Source: a virus. Taken from it: DNA of 21,940 bases. The stretch covers positions 1 through 21,940 of IMG/VR virus record IMGVR_UViG_3300043137_000006; one strand, written 5' to 3'. How positions within the stretch are numbered: position 1 is the first letter of the stretch; every line of letters begins with the position of its first letter. Shown one piece after another: positions 6,823-14,776 of the stretch. The position numbers and the translations under genes were made by a program. Under the pieces are notes generated by a model. The model saw only the letters and a program-made list of their open reading frames with translations. It was not told where the DNA came from and searched no databases.

Positions 6823-9423
6823 TCAATACTGAACGCGGGCTGTCAGGCCAGAGATGCTGGGAGAGACGCCAGCCGATGTTGATACCAGTTCTACCTTAAA
6901 TTTGAAGGCGCGTCCATAAAAGTCGCCAGCTTTGAACCGCTGCCAATCAGACCACGTTGGCGATCCAGCCGGATCGGTCTGCGTAATGGAGATATAAGAG
7001 ATCACATCCGTATCGGCGATGCCCGATGATCCGCTCCAATCGTCCCAATTCCCCGGCCACGAGTCCCACAATATGCTTGGGTCAAACATCGTGTCCCAGT
7101 TGGTGGAATTGGAATTGTATCGGGTCACGTTTATGTCAATCCGCGATCTGACGCGACGAACAGCGCCAGTGTCGATGTAACCCGTAAATTCGTAGGTTGC
7201 AGATGTCGGCGCGGGCGATGTGGTTGTGATCCGCAATTCGCTTGATGTGACAGAGCAACCTGTTTTTGTGCCGGGGAATGTCGGGCTTTCAACATCGGTG
7301 GAATTAGTGGCAAACGTTTCAAGTGCCGCCGATGGAACAACAACGCTGGCATATCCGACCGAGCCGTTGCCCGTTTTATCGTAGGCTTTGACCATGTATG
7401 TGCCGGGGCGCGTTGGCACAGAAACCGATGTGGCGGGCCGAGACACCTTTGGCACAGCAGTTGTGGCATTGCCAAACGATGCGCCCGATTCTTCGATGGC
7501 ATGGCGGACTAAATAATAGCTAAGATCGAGACTTGCCAAAGCCGACCAATCCAGATTGATCGTGCCGCCGTTTAGGTTGGCAGAAAGGTTCGAAACATCA
7601 TCAGGCGCGGTTGAAATGCCAGCGACCTGAAAGCTGGTTTGTGTTGTCCATGCAGACTGAACGCCCAACTGGCTGATAGAACGGGCGCGGATGTCGTAAA
7701 GGTCTGACGTAAGATCAAGCCATTCATATACGCCAGCAGGGCCAGACCCGATTGGCTTAAATGTGCTTTCCGATGTCAGCTTGCCTTCGACCTCAATGCG
7801 ATCAATGAAGTTTTCATCAGACACGCTGGTTGTGATCTGGATCAGACTTGTCACCTTTTCGCGGAACACGCGGTTCACAGAAACTAAACTCAGGCCGACT
7901 GTCTGCACAGCATTGGCAGATGGCAAGGTCGTATTGTTGGCGATGATGGCACTTTCTTCAGCCGTCCAATCAAACGCGGCCTCGCTTGTCTCGCGCAACT
8001 CCAAGTTGACCCGCAAATCGCCCGCATCTTGATCTGCGAAGAACCGCCAGCCCACCACCTCAAATTCTTTCGCCGTCCAGCCATAACGGCTGTTGGTGAA
8101 GGCAACGATGTCGCCAACCTGAACTTCAAAACCAGCCATGCCAAAGTCGGCGGTCAGCGTCATTTGCTCACGGCCCCGAAACAAGGTCAGTTTTGAGATA
8201 CGCTGTGCGCTTGCCGCCGATGTCGTGAATGGCAACGGCAGATCAATCGGACTGTCGATGCCGTTGTCTTCAGCCAAGAACGTGGCGCTGACCAGCTTGG
8301 GATAATCAACAGTGATGTAGCCCTGAGACGCATCGTTGAACGTGCCTGTGACGCTGTTAAAGATCGACCCCATAGATTGCCGCGTCTGCAACTGGATCGG
8401 CCCACGAAGATCATCCAGTGTCAGCGTCTTAACGGCTGGCGTGTAATACCCGACCTTCAGTTGCCATTCACCTTGCCCCCAGAATGTCGTGCCAGCGCAG
8501 CAAGTCATCATCTGTTGCAGGATGTCGCCGGGGGTTTGATCTGCGCTGATCACGCCGTTCATGGTGTAACGCTTTTCGGTCCCGCCAGCCGCCAGCGTGA
8601 CGTTCTCGTCGCACACGTTGGCCGAGGCCGAGAATGTCGTATCGTTTACCGATGTGTCGCCCAGGCCTCTGGCGTCAGTGATATAATCCCGAATGCACAG
8701 GGCCGCATTGGCTGAAAAGGCTGTGGTTGATGTGCGGGTGTCGTAGACCTTCTTGCCCTGCACGATGGCAGTGAAAAGCGGGATGCCGCTGGGGAATACG
8801 TCCTGATCGTATTCGAGGCGTATATACAAGTAGGCGATACCATTTCCGACAAATGTGCTGTTGATCTTTGCGCTTTCAGCCAACAGCAATGCGGGCGCGG
8901 TGGTCTGGTTGCCAGTATATTTGACGATGCGGATCTTGCTATCCCACGATTGCGATGTGACATAGCCGCTGCCATCCAGCGTGGCGACCTGATCGTCAAT
9001 GTAAATGTCGCCGATGGCATTTACCTCATGACCAGCCAGCGTCATTATGATATGCAAATATTTGTTGCTTGGCCCAGTGGCTTCCAGATAGGTGATTACG
9101 CCGCCCTTGCGGACAGTGCCGTAAACGTATTCATGCGCTGCGGCTGCGTCTTTGGCGTTTGCCATAAGTCCTTGGCTGCTCATGCTTGCAGCCGATGGCT
9201 TTGGATACAAAGCCTTAAGCGCCCATGATGTCACAGCCGTTGTGACAAGAAATCCAACAGCATATGCGCCAACGGCATAAGTTACGCCAGCAATGGCAAC
9301 GCTGGTCGCAGCCGTTGCCGATGCCCCAAGAATAGCCGCACCAATCGTAACTGGATCACGCGGCGCAACATTCCAGATCGACAGGCTTGTGGTTCCAAGC
9401 AGCAGCTTTTTGAGAGGTGTCAT
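6823..9423 (-). CDS. Tail tip / host-specificity protein, J-like
   Basis: An 866-residue central tip protein of the lambda gpJ type, which closes the tail end, contacts the receptor and is released to let DNA pass. Residues 25-71 are a long hydrophobic Gly/Ala-rich stretch. KKVYDTRTSTTAFSANAALCIRDYITDARG (near 224-253, split here only by description) is the signature of the hub part of gpJ-like proteins. Residues about 510-600 and 605-697 look like two fibronectin-III-type domains. The C-terminus (700-866) is Trp- and Asp-rich (NWDTMFDPSILWDSWPGNW) and is the likely variable receptor-facing part. The ATG overlaps the preceding gene by 4 bases (ATGA). Assigned by motif, size and position after the NlpC/P60-like gene. 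Confidence 0.85.
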   Translation of the reverse strand: MTPLKKLLLGTTSLSIWNVAPRDPVTIGAAILGASATAATSVAIAGVTYAVGAYAVGFLVTTAVTSWALKALYPKPSAASMSSQGLMANAKDAAAAHEYVYGTVRKGGVITYLEATGPSNKYLHIIMTLAGHEVNAIGDIYIDDQVATLDGSGYVTSQSWDSKIRIVKYTGNQTTAPALLLAESAKINSTFVGNGIAYLYIRLEYDQDVFPSGIPLFTAIVQGKKVYDTRTSTTAFSANAALCIRDYITDARGLGDTSVNDTTFSASANVCDENVTLAAGGTEKRYTMNGVISADQTPGDILQQMMTCCAGTTFWGQGEWQLKVGYYTPAVKTLTLDDLRGPIQLQTRQSMGSIFNSVTGTFNDASQGYITVDYPKLVSATFLAEDNGIDSPIDLPLPFTTSAASAQRISKLTLFRGREQMTLTADFGMAGFEVQVGDIVAFTNSRYGWTAKEFEVVGWRFFADQDAGDLRVNLELRETSEAAFDWTAEESAIIANNTTLPSANAVQTVGLSLVSVNRVFREKVTSLIQITTSVSDENFIDRIEVEGKLTSESTFKPIGSGPAGVYEWLDLTSDLYDIRARSISQLGVQSAWTTQTSFQVAGISTAPDDVSNLSANLNGGTINLDWSALASLDLSYYLVRHAIEESGASFGNATTAVPKVSRPATSVSVPTRPGTYMVKAYDKTGNGSVGYASVVVPSAALETFATNSTDVESPTFPGTKTGCSVTSSELRITTTSPAPTSATYEFTGYIDTGAVRRVRSRIDINVTRYNSNSTNWDTMFDPSILWDSWPGNWDDWSGSSGIADTDVISYISITQTDPAGSPTWSDWQRFKAGDFYGRAFKFKVELVSTSAGVSPSISGLTARVQY

Positions 9424-9848
9424 TCTTTAACCCATGCGCTGTCAATGTATTCGATGGGATAATATACCACACCTTGTTCCGAAAGGAACGCCGCACTCGA
9501 ACCGACAGATATGCCGAAGCCAACGCCCAGATAATCCGCCCGCAAACTGCTTTCGCTTGATGTCACCAAAGCACCTCGTGGCGGCACATCGTAGGCCCGC
9601 TGCATCCTGTCTTGCAGCATATCATCGACTGTCTGATACCCATATTCAAACCGAATCTGTGCGCGTGTCAGCAGCTTGTTGCCCTGCGTGTATCGGGTCA
9701 ACAGATCATCGGCCCAACCTTCGCCGTCCATGCGCCGGAAAGCCTCATTCGTAAAAATCAGGCAATCCCAAACGCCCCATTCAAACGGCCTGTGTTTGAC
9801 CTCTTTCAGGAATGAATGCAGTTGGCTTATGCGGTTTTCCGGCCCCAT
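9420..9848 (-). CDS. NlpC/P60-like tail protein (DUF6950-type)
   Basis: A 142-residue protein. RPFEWGVWDCLIFTNEAFRRM (20-40) is the N-terminal helix of NlpC/P60-like phage proteins, with the nucleophile position at Cys29. GALVTSSESS and GFGISVGSSAAFLSEQG form the later beta strands, but the catalytic His normally found there is not evident. In gene transfer agents and related phages this position holds a peptidase assisting wall passage; the His-less DUF6950-type versions may act only structurally. The start (9846-9848) overlaps the preceding gene by 22 bases and has AAGGA six bases upstream. It sits between the hub and tip genes, as lambda gpK does. Confidence 0.7.
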   Translation of the reverse strand: MGPENRISQLHSFLKEVKHRPFEWGVWDCLIFTNEAFRRMDGEGWADDLLTRYTQGNKLLTRAQIRFEYGYQTVDDMLQDRMQRAYDVPPRGALVTSSESSLRADYLGVGFGISVGSSAAFLSEQGVVYYPIEYIDSAWVKE

Positions 9849-10378
9849 ACGATGTCCTTGTCCTGAAGGTCAGCAACGAAGCTGAAGAAGGTGTCGGTGG
9901 GATAGCGGGATTTCTGGCTTTCGTGCGTGTAGCGGCGAACACGCGGGCGGTTCAGTTCGACCAGCTTGCTTTCGACTGTTAGCGTGATGTTGGATGTTTC
10001 GCCGCTGTCTTCGATTGCCATCGTGTTCATATAGCCGCCGAATATCTCGACGAAATCACTGACATCGGTGACGCCCCACAGGATGCGGCACTGACGGCGC
10101 TGGTATGGTTCAGACAGCGCCAGCGATACAATGCTACTTGCGATGCCGTTAAGCGAGATCGTGGCAGACTTGGCCGACAGGTCGTTGACCTCATCAATGC
10201 CGCTGATCGACAGCAGAGTGCCAGCGCCCAGATAAGTTTGACCATCAATCGTGCGATCTGTGTAACCCGTCCACAATCTAATCGCGCCGCTGTCGAACAG
10301 CATTTCAACTGCGTAAAACGGATAAACCTCTGGCTGGCCCAGTGCCGTAAGGATTGCCGCCGGAATAGATCGTGACAT
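9827..10378 (-). CDS. Baseplate hub protein, GTA gp13 / DUF2163-like
   Basis: A 183-residue protein. I take the ATG at 10376-10378, giving MSRSIPAAILTAL..., because it overlaps the preceding stop by one base (TGATG) and has GGAGG seven bases upstream; a longer frame upstream runs inside the previous gene. VEMLFDSGAIRLWTGYTD, GQTYLGAGTLLSISG and the beta pattern after them resemble the hub domain of DUF2163 proteins, known as gp13 in gene transfer agents and functionally like lambda gpL. That family adds a C-terminal iron-sulphur or Cys motif, which is missing here. Position between the Dit-like and NlpC/P60-like genes agrees. It would form part of the ring joining tail tube and tip. Confidence 0.68.
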   Translation of the reverse strand: MSRSIPAAILTALGQPEVYPFYAVEMLFDSGAIRLWTGYTDRTIDGQTYLGAGTLLSISGIDEVNDLSAKSATISLNGIASSIVSLALSEPYQRRQCRILWGVTDVSDFVEIFGGYMNTMAIEDSGETSNITLTVESKLVELNRPRVRRYTHESQKSRYPTDTFFSFVADLQDKDIVWGRKTA

Positions 10379-11001
10379 CAGACAGCCTCCATCGCGCTGA
10401 ATGTGATGCCGTAAATAGCCGCCTCGTTGACCGACCATGCTTGTTCGTTGCTGGACAGCCTGAACAGCCCTTTGGCGCTGCTGACAGTCACGGTGGCATT
10501 GTCAGCCGGGGCAACACGAATGTGCGGCCAGATGTCGAGCGTGACAGCCCCGCCCGCGCTGCTGTTGGCATCAGCCAGCACCTTGTGCAGACGCGACGAT
10601 GAGCCAGTTCCAAGTTGGATATAGTCGCCAGCCTTTAGCCAGCCAGTGACGCTGTTTGTCGCCCCGTCAATCACAAGCGATCCGCCAGTCTGCGATCCGC
10701 CGTTGACCAGCGGTGTGCCTGTTGCAGCACCTCTAGCCGTGGCGCCATTCGGATCACCCAGCAAAAACGTGCCTAGCTGTCCGCGCAGACTAATCAACCA
10801 AGCCACCCACTGTTCAGCATCGGCCCGCTTCATCGGCTTCAAGCTAATATCGGCTGTCCACATTTGCCCCGGATAGGCAAAAGCCTGACCTGAGAACGTA
10901 AACGGCGATCTGCTGTAGGCCACCGCGTTAATGGCTCGCAGTTCGATGGATTGAATCGCTTTTGTGGCGACAGGCAATGACAAAGGATAGGTTATAGCCA
11001 T
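10378..11001 (-). CDS. Putative distal tail (Dit-like) protein
   Basis: A 207-residue, beta-rich protein directly after the tape measure gene, where siphoviruses and gene transfer agents encode the distal tail protein (gp12-like). Two parts are visible: an N-terminal domain (about 1-85) with SRSPFTFSGQAFAYPGQMW and ADAEQWVAWLISLRGQLGTFLLGDP, and a C-terminal beta domain (about 100-207) with WLKAGDYIQLG and TLDIWPHIRVAPADNATV. Such proteins form the ring that ends the tail tube. It abuts the tape measure stop (one-base overlap) and the next gene likewise. The Dit call rests on gene order and fold-like pattern; I do not recognise a named family with certainty. Confidence 0.6.
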   Translation of the reverse strand: MAITYPLSLPVATKAIQSIELRAINAVAYSRSPFTFSGQAFAYPGQMWTADISLKPMKRADAEQWVAWLISLRGQLGTFLLGDPNGATARGAATGTPLVNGGSQTGGSLVIDGATNSVTGWLKAGDYIQLGTGSSSRLHKVLADANSSAGGAVTLDIWPHIRVAPADNATVTVSSAKGLFRLSSNEQAWSVNEAAIYGITFSAMEAV

Positions 11002-12956
11002 CAGAAGGCACTCCCGTAAGTTCCGCCGCGCTGCTTGGCGTCCAGCACAGCCCGCTTGGCGCTGTCAGCAATCTGCGGCATCAGCGATCTGATCTCTGCA
11101 CGAACAGTCTGCTGAACGCCAGTGGTTATGTTGATGGTTTGCATGACAGTCACGCCGCCATCACCACCGACAGCGGCCTTGGATTGAGGCACAGACAGCA
11201 CACGGCCCGCGCTGGAAGGCACAAACAGTTCGCGCCCATGCTCACCCACCACAGACGGCTGACCAGCCTGTAGCGGCCCGCCAGCGGCGCTGCCAGTGAT
11301 GCCCATAGCACCACCGATAAACCCAAGCAGACCAGATCCAGCTTTGCCAGCCGTGGCAAGTTGCCCAACCAGCCGTTGCACGACCAGAACGCGATACAAT
11401 TCCTTGATGATGTCAGCCGCCATACTCTTGAAAGCATCCTTGGCGCTGGATGTTCCGTCAACCATGCCCATGAACGCATCTTCCATCGACGATTGGATCG
11501 TGCTGGAAATGCTTTCAAATTCCGACAGCGTTAGGCCCAAATCCTCGACCTGACCTTGATAGACTGCCAGCGCATCTTTTGCCTTCTGCGCAGCAATGGC
11601 AGATTCGCTCATGCCTTTTGTTGCGCCTGTTTGAGCAATCTTGCCCATCTCCAAAGCAATGGTCAGTTGCTCTTGCTGTGTAGCAAGCGCAATAATGCTT
11701 TGGCGTTGTGTTTCTGAAACTGTGGTATTTGCAGCCTTTGCTTCCGTCATCAATGTTTCGATCAGTGCAGCCTTTTCGAGCGCTGCATTTTTCTTGATTT
11801 GTTCTTCTTTGCTCAAGCCAAGCAAAGAAATTTCATTCTGCAATTCAGCATTTTTGTCAGATGTTGTTTGCAAAGTAGCAGCATAGGTTGCATCCAGTGC
11901 TTTTTCTGCTTTTTCTCTATCAACAGCGGCAACAACTAAAGCCCTGTTAACTTCAACTTCAAGTTCTGCAACTCTTAGAGCATCTGCCCTATCTTGTCCT
12001 GATCGTGCGTCAAAAATTGGAGCATCCGTATTCAAAGAGTTTACTTTGCTGACCGCTGCCCCATACGCCAAATACGCATCAGCGACTTCACCAGCAGCAG
12101 TAGCCGCATAAGCCAAGGCATTACTTGATGCGACTGATCTTTGTGTGCCAGCAAACAAAAAGTCATTTACTGCTTTTGCCAACCATGCAATATCCTGCGC
12201 TGCTTCAATTACAAATGGCATAAGGTTAACAAGCGCAGCCGTCAGGTTTGCACTGACAACCATAGACATGGCATCTAGTTTATCAGCAGCTTCCGCAGCG
12301 TTTGCAATCACATCGCGGTCAATGACAACACCAAGGTTTTGAGCCTCAATCGCCATTGCATTCAGACCAGCAGAACCATCTGCCAGCATATTGACCATCG
12401 CCAGCCCGCTTTTGCCGAACAATTCGGTGGCAAGTGCGGCACGTTGCGCTGGGTTTTCAATCATGCTCATTTTGTCAGCGACAGCGCCAAGTGCTTTGTC
12501 CAGCGGCATTGCTGCAAGTGATGCGCCAGACAATCCAAGCGTATCTAGTGCCTTCTTTGCGGCAGAACCGCCCATAGCAGCATCGCCAAGGTTCTTTGAC
12601 AATTTCGCCAACGATGTTTGCAATAGATCAGCCGAAACACCGCTCAGTTGTGCGGCATAGCTCAATTCCTGCATGGCATCTGTGGTGATGCCGATGGCTT
12701 CAGATGCGTCTTTCAGGTCGCCAAGTTTGTTTGCGGCATCGCGCACCATCGTGCCAAGTTGTTGGATTGCCGCGAGCGTTGCAAATGCAGCGACACCCTT
12801 TGCCAACTTATCAAAGCCAGCACTTGCAGCACCCAAATCTTTGTTGGCATTTTTGGCGAAGCTGGCAATCCGCTTGGCGTTTTTATCCATCGCGGCGGCA
12901 AACGCCTTGTCTTTGGCGGTCAAGATGATGTTTAGCTGTTCTGCACTAATTGCCAT
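11001..12956 (-). CDS. Tail tape measure protein
   Basis: A 651-residue protein that sets tail length and is ejected ahead of DNA. I chose the ATG at 12954-12956 (MAISAEQLNIIL...) because GTGGAG lies seven bases upstream; this overlaps the preceding frame by 11 bases. Most of the protein is Ala/Lys/Glu-rich helix. Residues about 75-250 carry the pattern of tape measure N-domains (LKDASEAIGITTDAMQELSY, AELFGKSGLAMVNML-like). A Gly-rich hydrophobic patch (AGSGLLGFIGGAMGITG) precedes the typical end motif SVVGEHGRELFVPSSAGRV. At about 0.15 nm per residue it predicts a tail near 100 nm. The middle of the gene has lower GC than its flanks. Confidence 0.92.
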   Translation of the reverse strand: MAISAEQLNIILTAKDKAFAAAMDKNAKRIASFAKNANKDLGAASAGFDKLAKGVAAFATLAAIQQLGTMVRDAANKLGDLKDASEAIGITTDAMQELSYAAQLSGVSADLLQTSLAKLSKNLGDAAMGGSAAKKALDTLGLSGASLAAMPLDKALGAVADKMSMIENPAQRAALATELFGKSGLAMVNMLADGSAGLNAMAIEAQNLGVVIDRDVIANAAEAADKLDAMSMVVSANLTAALVNLMPFVIEAAQDIAWLAKAVNDFLFAGTQRSVASSNALAYAATAAGEVADAYLAYGAAVSKVNSLNTDAPIFDARSGQDRADALRVAELEVEVNRALVVAAVDREKAEKALDATYAATLQTTSDKNAELQNEISLLGLSKEEQIKKNAALEKAALIETLMTEAKAANTTVSETQRQSIIALATQQEQLTIALEMGKIAQTGATKGMSESAIAAQKAKDALAVYQGQVEDLGLTLSEFESISSTIQSSMEDAFMGMVDGTSSAKDAFKSMAADIIKELYRVLVVQRLVGQLATAGKAGSGLLGFIGGAMGITGSAAGGPLQAGQPSVVGEHGRELFVPSSAGRVLSVPQSKAAVGGDGGVTVMQTINITTGVQQTVRAEIRSLMPQIADSAKRAVLDAKQRGGTYGSAF

Positions 12957-13140
12957 CGACTTGCTCCACAAGTGCGCGATACTGGTCAGCCGTCATTGCG
13001 GTCGATCCAGCTTTTTTAGGTGCGTGGGCATCATGCCAACCTTGGAACACAAGCCACGCATCCATCGGGATCATATCACGGATTTCTTCAGGACGTAACC
13101 CAATGACAATTCCGTTTTTGACCATGCCGCGAACATTCAA
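12946..13140 (-). CDS. Tail assembly chaperone extension (GT-like), probably made by -1 frameshift
   Basis: A 64-codon reading frame (…VKNGIVIGLRPEEIRDMIP…DAWLVFQGWHDAHAP) between the chaperone and the tape measure gene. Independent starting is poorly supported: its only early starts are a TTG at 13138-13140 and an ATG at 13123-13125, neither with a well-placed ribosome binding site. It lies in the -1 frame of the upstream gene, and that frame has no stop between the A9 slippery run (13168-13176) and here. A -1 shift after Lys116 would give a fusion of about 189 residues, like lambda gpGT. In such systems the extension binds tail tube subunits while the common part coats the tape measure protein. 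Confidence 0.7.
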   Translation of the reverse strand: MNVRGMVKNGIVIGLRPEEIRDMIPMDAWLVFQGWHDAHAPKKAGSTAMTADQYRALVEQVDGN

Positions 13141-13514
13141 TCGACTAGGTCTTGGTCCTCCGTGGTCTTTTTTTTTGACGCTTCATCTAAAGCATCAGGC
13201 ATAAAGGCCACGCCGACCACCGCTTGGGCGATCTGATACAAACGCAAAAGATCAGCAGGAGTTGCCGCCGCAATCACCTTATCGGCTTCTGCGTCTTTCA
13301 TCCCGCCGCCGACCAGAGCCAGCGCCAAGATGTCACGGGTTTCTTTGCTGTTTAGCTTTGTGCCACGACCAAACAAGCCATCCCACACATCAAAGATGCC
13401 GCGATGCTTATCTTCAAACCGCTCAATCTCACGATTGCGTAGTAGGAAAACATATGAGGTGTCGCCGATATACTCGACGACACCCCCACGCGGCGCTTCA
13501 GCCGTGATGCTCAT
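13137..13514 (-). CDS. Tail assembly chaperone (gpG-like; GTA TAC-like)
   Basis: A 125-residue protein between the major tail and tape measure genes, the fixed place of tail assembly chaperones. The sequence MSITAEAPRGGVVEYIGDTS, then LLRNREIERFEDKHRGIFDVWDGLFGRG and a helical ILALALVGGGMKDAEADKVI, resembles the gene-transfer-agent family of tail chaperones, in which an early beta region is followed by helices. It would coat the tape measure during tail building and be absent from the virion. The C-terminus (SKKKTTEDQDLVD) is encoded over an A9 run suited to -1 frameshifting into the next frame. The ATG overlaps the major tail stop by one base (TGATG). Confidence 0.75.
   Translation of the reverse strand: MSITAEAPRGGVVEYIGDTSYVFLLRNREIERFEDKHRGIFDVWDGLFGRGTKLNSKETRDILALALVGGGMKDAEADKVIAAATPADLLRLYQIAQAVVGVAFMPDALDEASKKKTTEDQDLVD
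13167..13176 (-). other. Programmed -1 ribosomal frameshift site (A9-G slippery run)
   Basis: Read on the minus strand, codons 113-116 of the chaperone gene are TCA AAA AAA AAG. This contains, in the correct phase, the heptamers A_AAA_AAA and A_AAA_AAG; the latter is the classic efficient bacterial -1 site, as in dnaX. After the slip the next codons are GAC CAC GGA GGA CCA and the frame stays open into the 12946-13140 frame. A GGAGG lies six bases 3' of the run (13157-13161). I see no strong stem-loop immediately downstream by eye. The A9 run could also cause transcriptional slippage. Confidence 0.78.
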
Positions 13515-13939
13515 CAGATCGTCGTAAACGTAACAGCGCCAGTGCTTGTCAGCGACAGCGAGTAGGTTACGCCGCCTTCAGTCTCGCCGCCAAACTCCAG
13601 CGACTCGATGTAGAACGAGCCAGCATAAGTGCCGAATGCAGGAATAGTCACAGTGAAGTTGCACTTAGGGTCTGCTTGCATTGCGACAGTGTTCATCCGC
13701 AGTTCGGTGGTGCTATCTTCAAAATAGCCGTCACCAGATATGGTCACATTTTTTACGCCGTTCAGGCTTTCCGTCCACAGCGCACCAGATGGGGTGGTGC
13801 AATCAGGCGTGGTCACATCAATCATCGAATTGTTGATGGTGATTGCCTTGCTGTTCAGACCGCAGAGGTTTGCGAAGACTTCAGTCGATGCGCCATCGCC
13901 GATTTTGACAAGCAGGGCGCGTCCAAGTTGTTTAGCCAT
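13514..13939 (-). CDS. Major tail (tube) protein, TP901-1-like
   Basis: A 141-residue protein; the start MAKQLGRALLVKIGDG is chosen because GGAGG lies five bases before the ATG at 13937-13939. It is beta-rich with the pattern of siphovirus tube proteins of the TP901-1 type: NSKAITINNSMIDVTTPDC near residues 29-47, a KNVTISGDGYFEDS strand pair, and the C-terminal FYIESLEFGGETEGGVTYSLSLTSTGAVTFT. Hexamers of this protein stack to build the tail tube around the tape measure. Its position between the tail terminator and the chaperone genes agrees. A hairpin leader precedes it that is shared in part with the major capsid gene, as expected for a high-copy product. Confidence 0.88.
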   Translation of the reverse strand: MAKQLGRALLVKIGDGASTEVFANLCGLNSKAITINNSMIDVTTPDCTTPSGALWTESLNGVKNVTISGDGYFEDSTTELRMNTVAMQADPKCNFTVTIPAFGTYAGSFYIESLEFGGETEGGVTYSLSLTSTGAVTFTTI

Positions 13940-13956
13940 GATGGCCTCCATGTATA

Positions 13957-13973
13957 GGGCTTGCCCAAGGCCC
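13957..13973 (-). promoter_or_regulatory. Leader hairpin upstream of the major tail protein gene
   Basis: On the minus strand GGGCCTTGGGCAAGCCC can fold as GGG-CTT paired with AAG-CCC, with one bulged C and a GGGC loop. It ends 17 bases before the ATG and is followed by the strong site GGAGGCCATC. No T-run follows, so it is not a standard terminator. The core CCTTGGGCAAG and the GGAGGCCAT context are also found before the major capsid gene, with base-paired flanks that differ in sequence. Confidence 0.5.
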
Positions 13974-13983
13974 GTTGCTAGGC

Positions 13984-14394
13984 TTACTCAAGCAGTGCTT
14001 GAAGTGCAATTACAGCCGTATACCCACGACCATCAGGGTCTCTTGTAACCGAATACGTCTGGAAAATCAATTCGACCAGCGTAAAGCCAGTGACAGTGAC
14101 GCTTCCTTCCTGCCGATGCAGAGCTGCGCGAACAGCCTCAACCATTTGCACAGCTTCAACCCGACCCGATGCCGATCGGCTGTTGGCCTCAATGGTGATG
14201 TCCACAGCCGATCCAGCCGTGCTGTCTGTGTCAAACGCATTTGCCGTGATTTGGTCAAAACGTAGATATGGAAACACCACGTTTTGCGGTGGTTCGTCAT
14301 AGATGCGTGTGGAAACAATCGCAGAAACATCAGCATTTGCCACAAGCGTGGTTCGCAGACCCTTTTGGATTGCAAGCGCAAAGCCGTCAGCCAT
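13984..14394 (-). CDS. Tail terminator / tail completion protein (DUF3168-like)
   Basis: A 136-residue protein with the DUF3168 pattern: a helical start (MADGFALAIQKGLRTTLVAN), ADVSAIVSTRIYDEPPQNVVFPYLRFDQI at about 22-50, and a later region VQMVEAVRAALH followed by LVELIFQTYSVTRDPDGRGYTAVIAL. This family forms the hexameric ring that ends the tail tube and docks to the head. Gene order (gp10-like, DUF3168, major tail protein) is the classic HK97-type arrangement. AAGGA lies about eight bases before the ATG, and the start overlaps the preceding stop by 8 bases. Confidence 0.85.
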   Translation of the reverse strand: MADGFALAIQKGLRTTLVANADVSAIVSTRIYDEPPQNVVFPYLRFDQITANAFDTDSTAGSAVDITIEANSRSASGRVEAVQMVEAVRAALHRQEGSVTVTGFTLVELIFQTYSVTRDPDGRGYTAVIALQALLE

Positions 14395-14776
14395 TTGTCG
14401 CTTCCTTCATTCCGCGATTTACAGCCGATTTGATGCTTTTGGCAAATTTCTTGCCTTGCAGCTTTTGAGCAATGCGAATGTAAGGCTGGGCCGCAGTTGT
14501 GCCGCGATTTCCCTTTTTACGGCCAAATTCCACGGCATATGCCTTGGTTTGCGCTTCCTTTGTCGGCGGCGCAGCTTCAACAGATGCTGTCAATCCATCT
14601 GCTTCATAAACAGTGTGTATCCACCCGCGCAGTTCGCCAGATTTGGTAGGAACCAAACGCCGCGCCATGTTTGCGGCCTGTTCAGTGTTCAGTCGAACAG
14701 ACTTTACCAAATTGCGTTCAACAGCCTTTGGCATTGATTGCATCTGCTTGATCAGTTTTGAAGCATCGACCTTCAT
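14387..14776 (-). CDS. HK97 gp10-like head-tail joining protein
   Basis: A 129-residue basic protein with the HK97 gp10 pattern: a helical start (MKVDASKLIKQMQSMPKAVE), then ARRLVPTKSGELRGWIHTVYE (39-59), and YAVEFGRKKGNRGTTAAQPYIRIA, which is the family's conserved middle ('EfG...g..pa.Pf.rpA'). It acts in connecting tail to head in long-tailed phages. Its ATG overlaps the previous stop by 4 bases (ATGA), suggesting it is translated with the head-tail adaptor. Length is near the family norm. Confidence 0.85.
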   Translation of the reverse strand: MKVDASKLIKQMQSMPKAVERNLVKSVRLNTEQAANMARRLVPTKSGELRGWIHTVYEADGLTASVEAAPPTKEAQTKAYAVEFGRKKGNRGTTAAQPYIRIAQKLQGKKFAKSIKSAVNRGMKEATNG

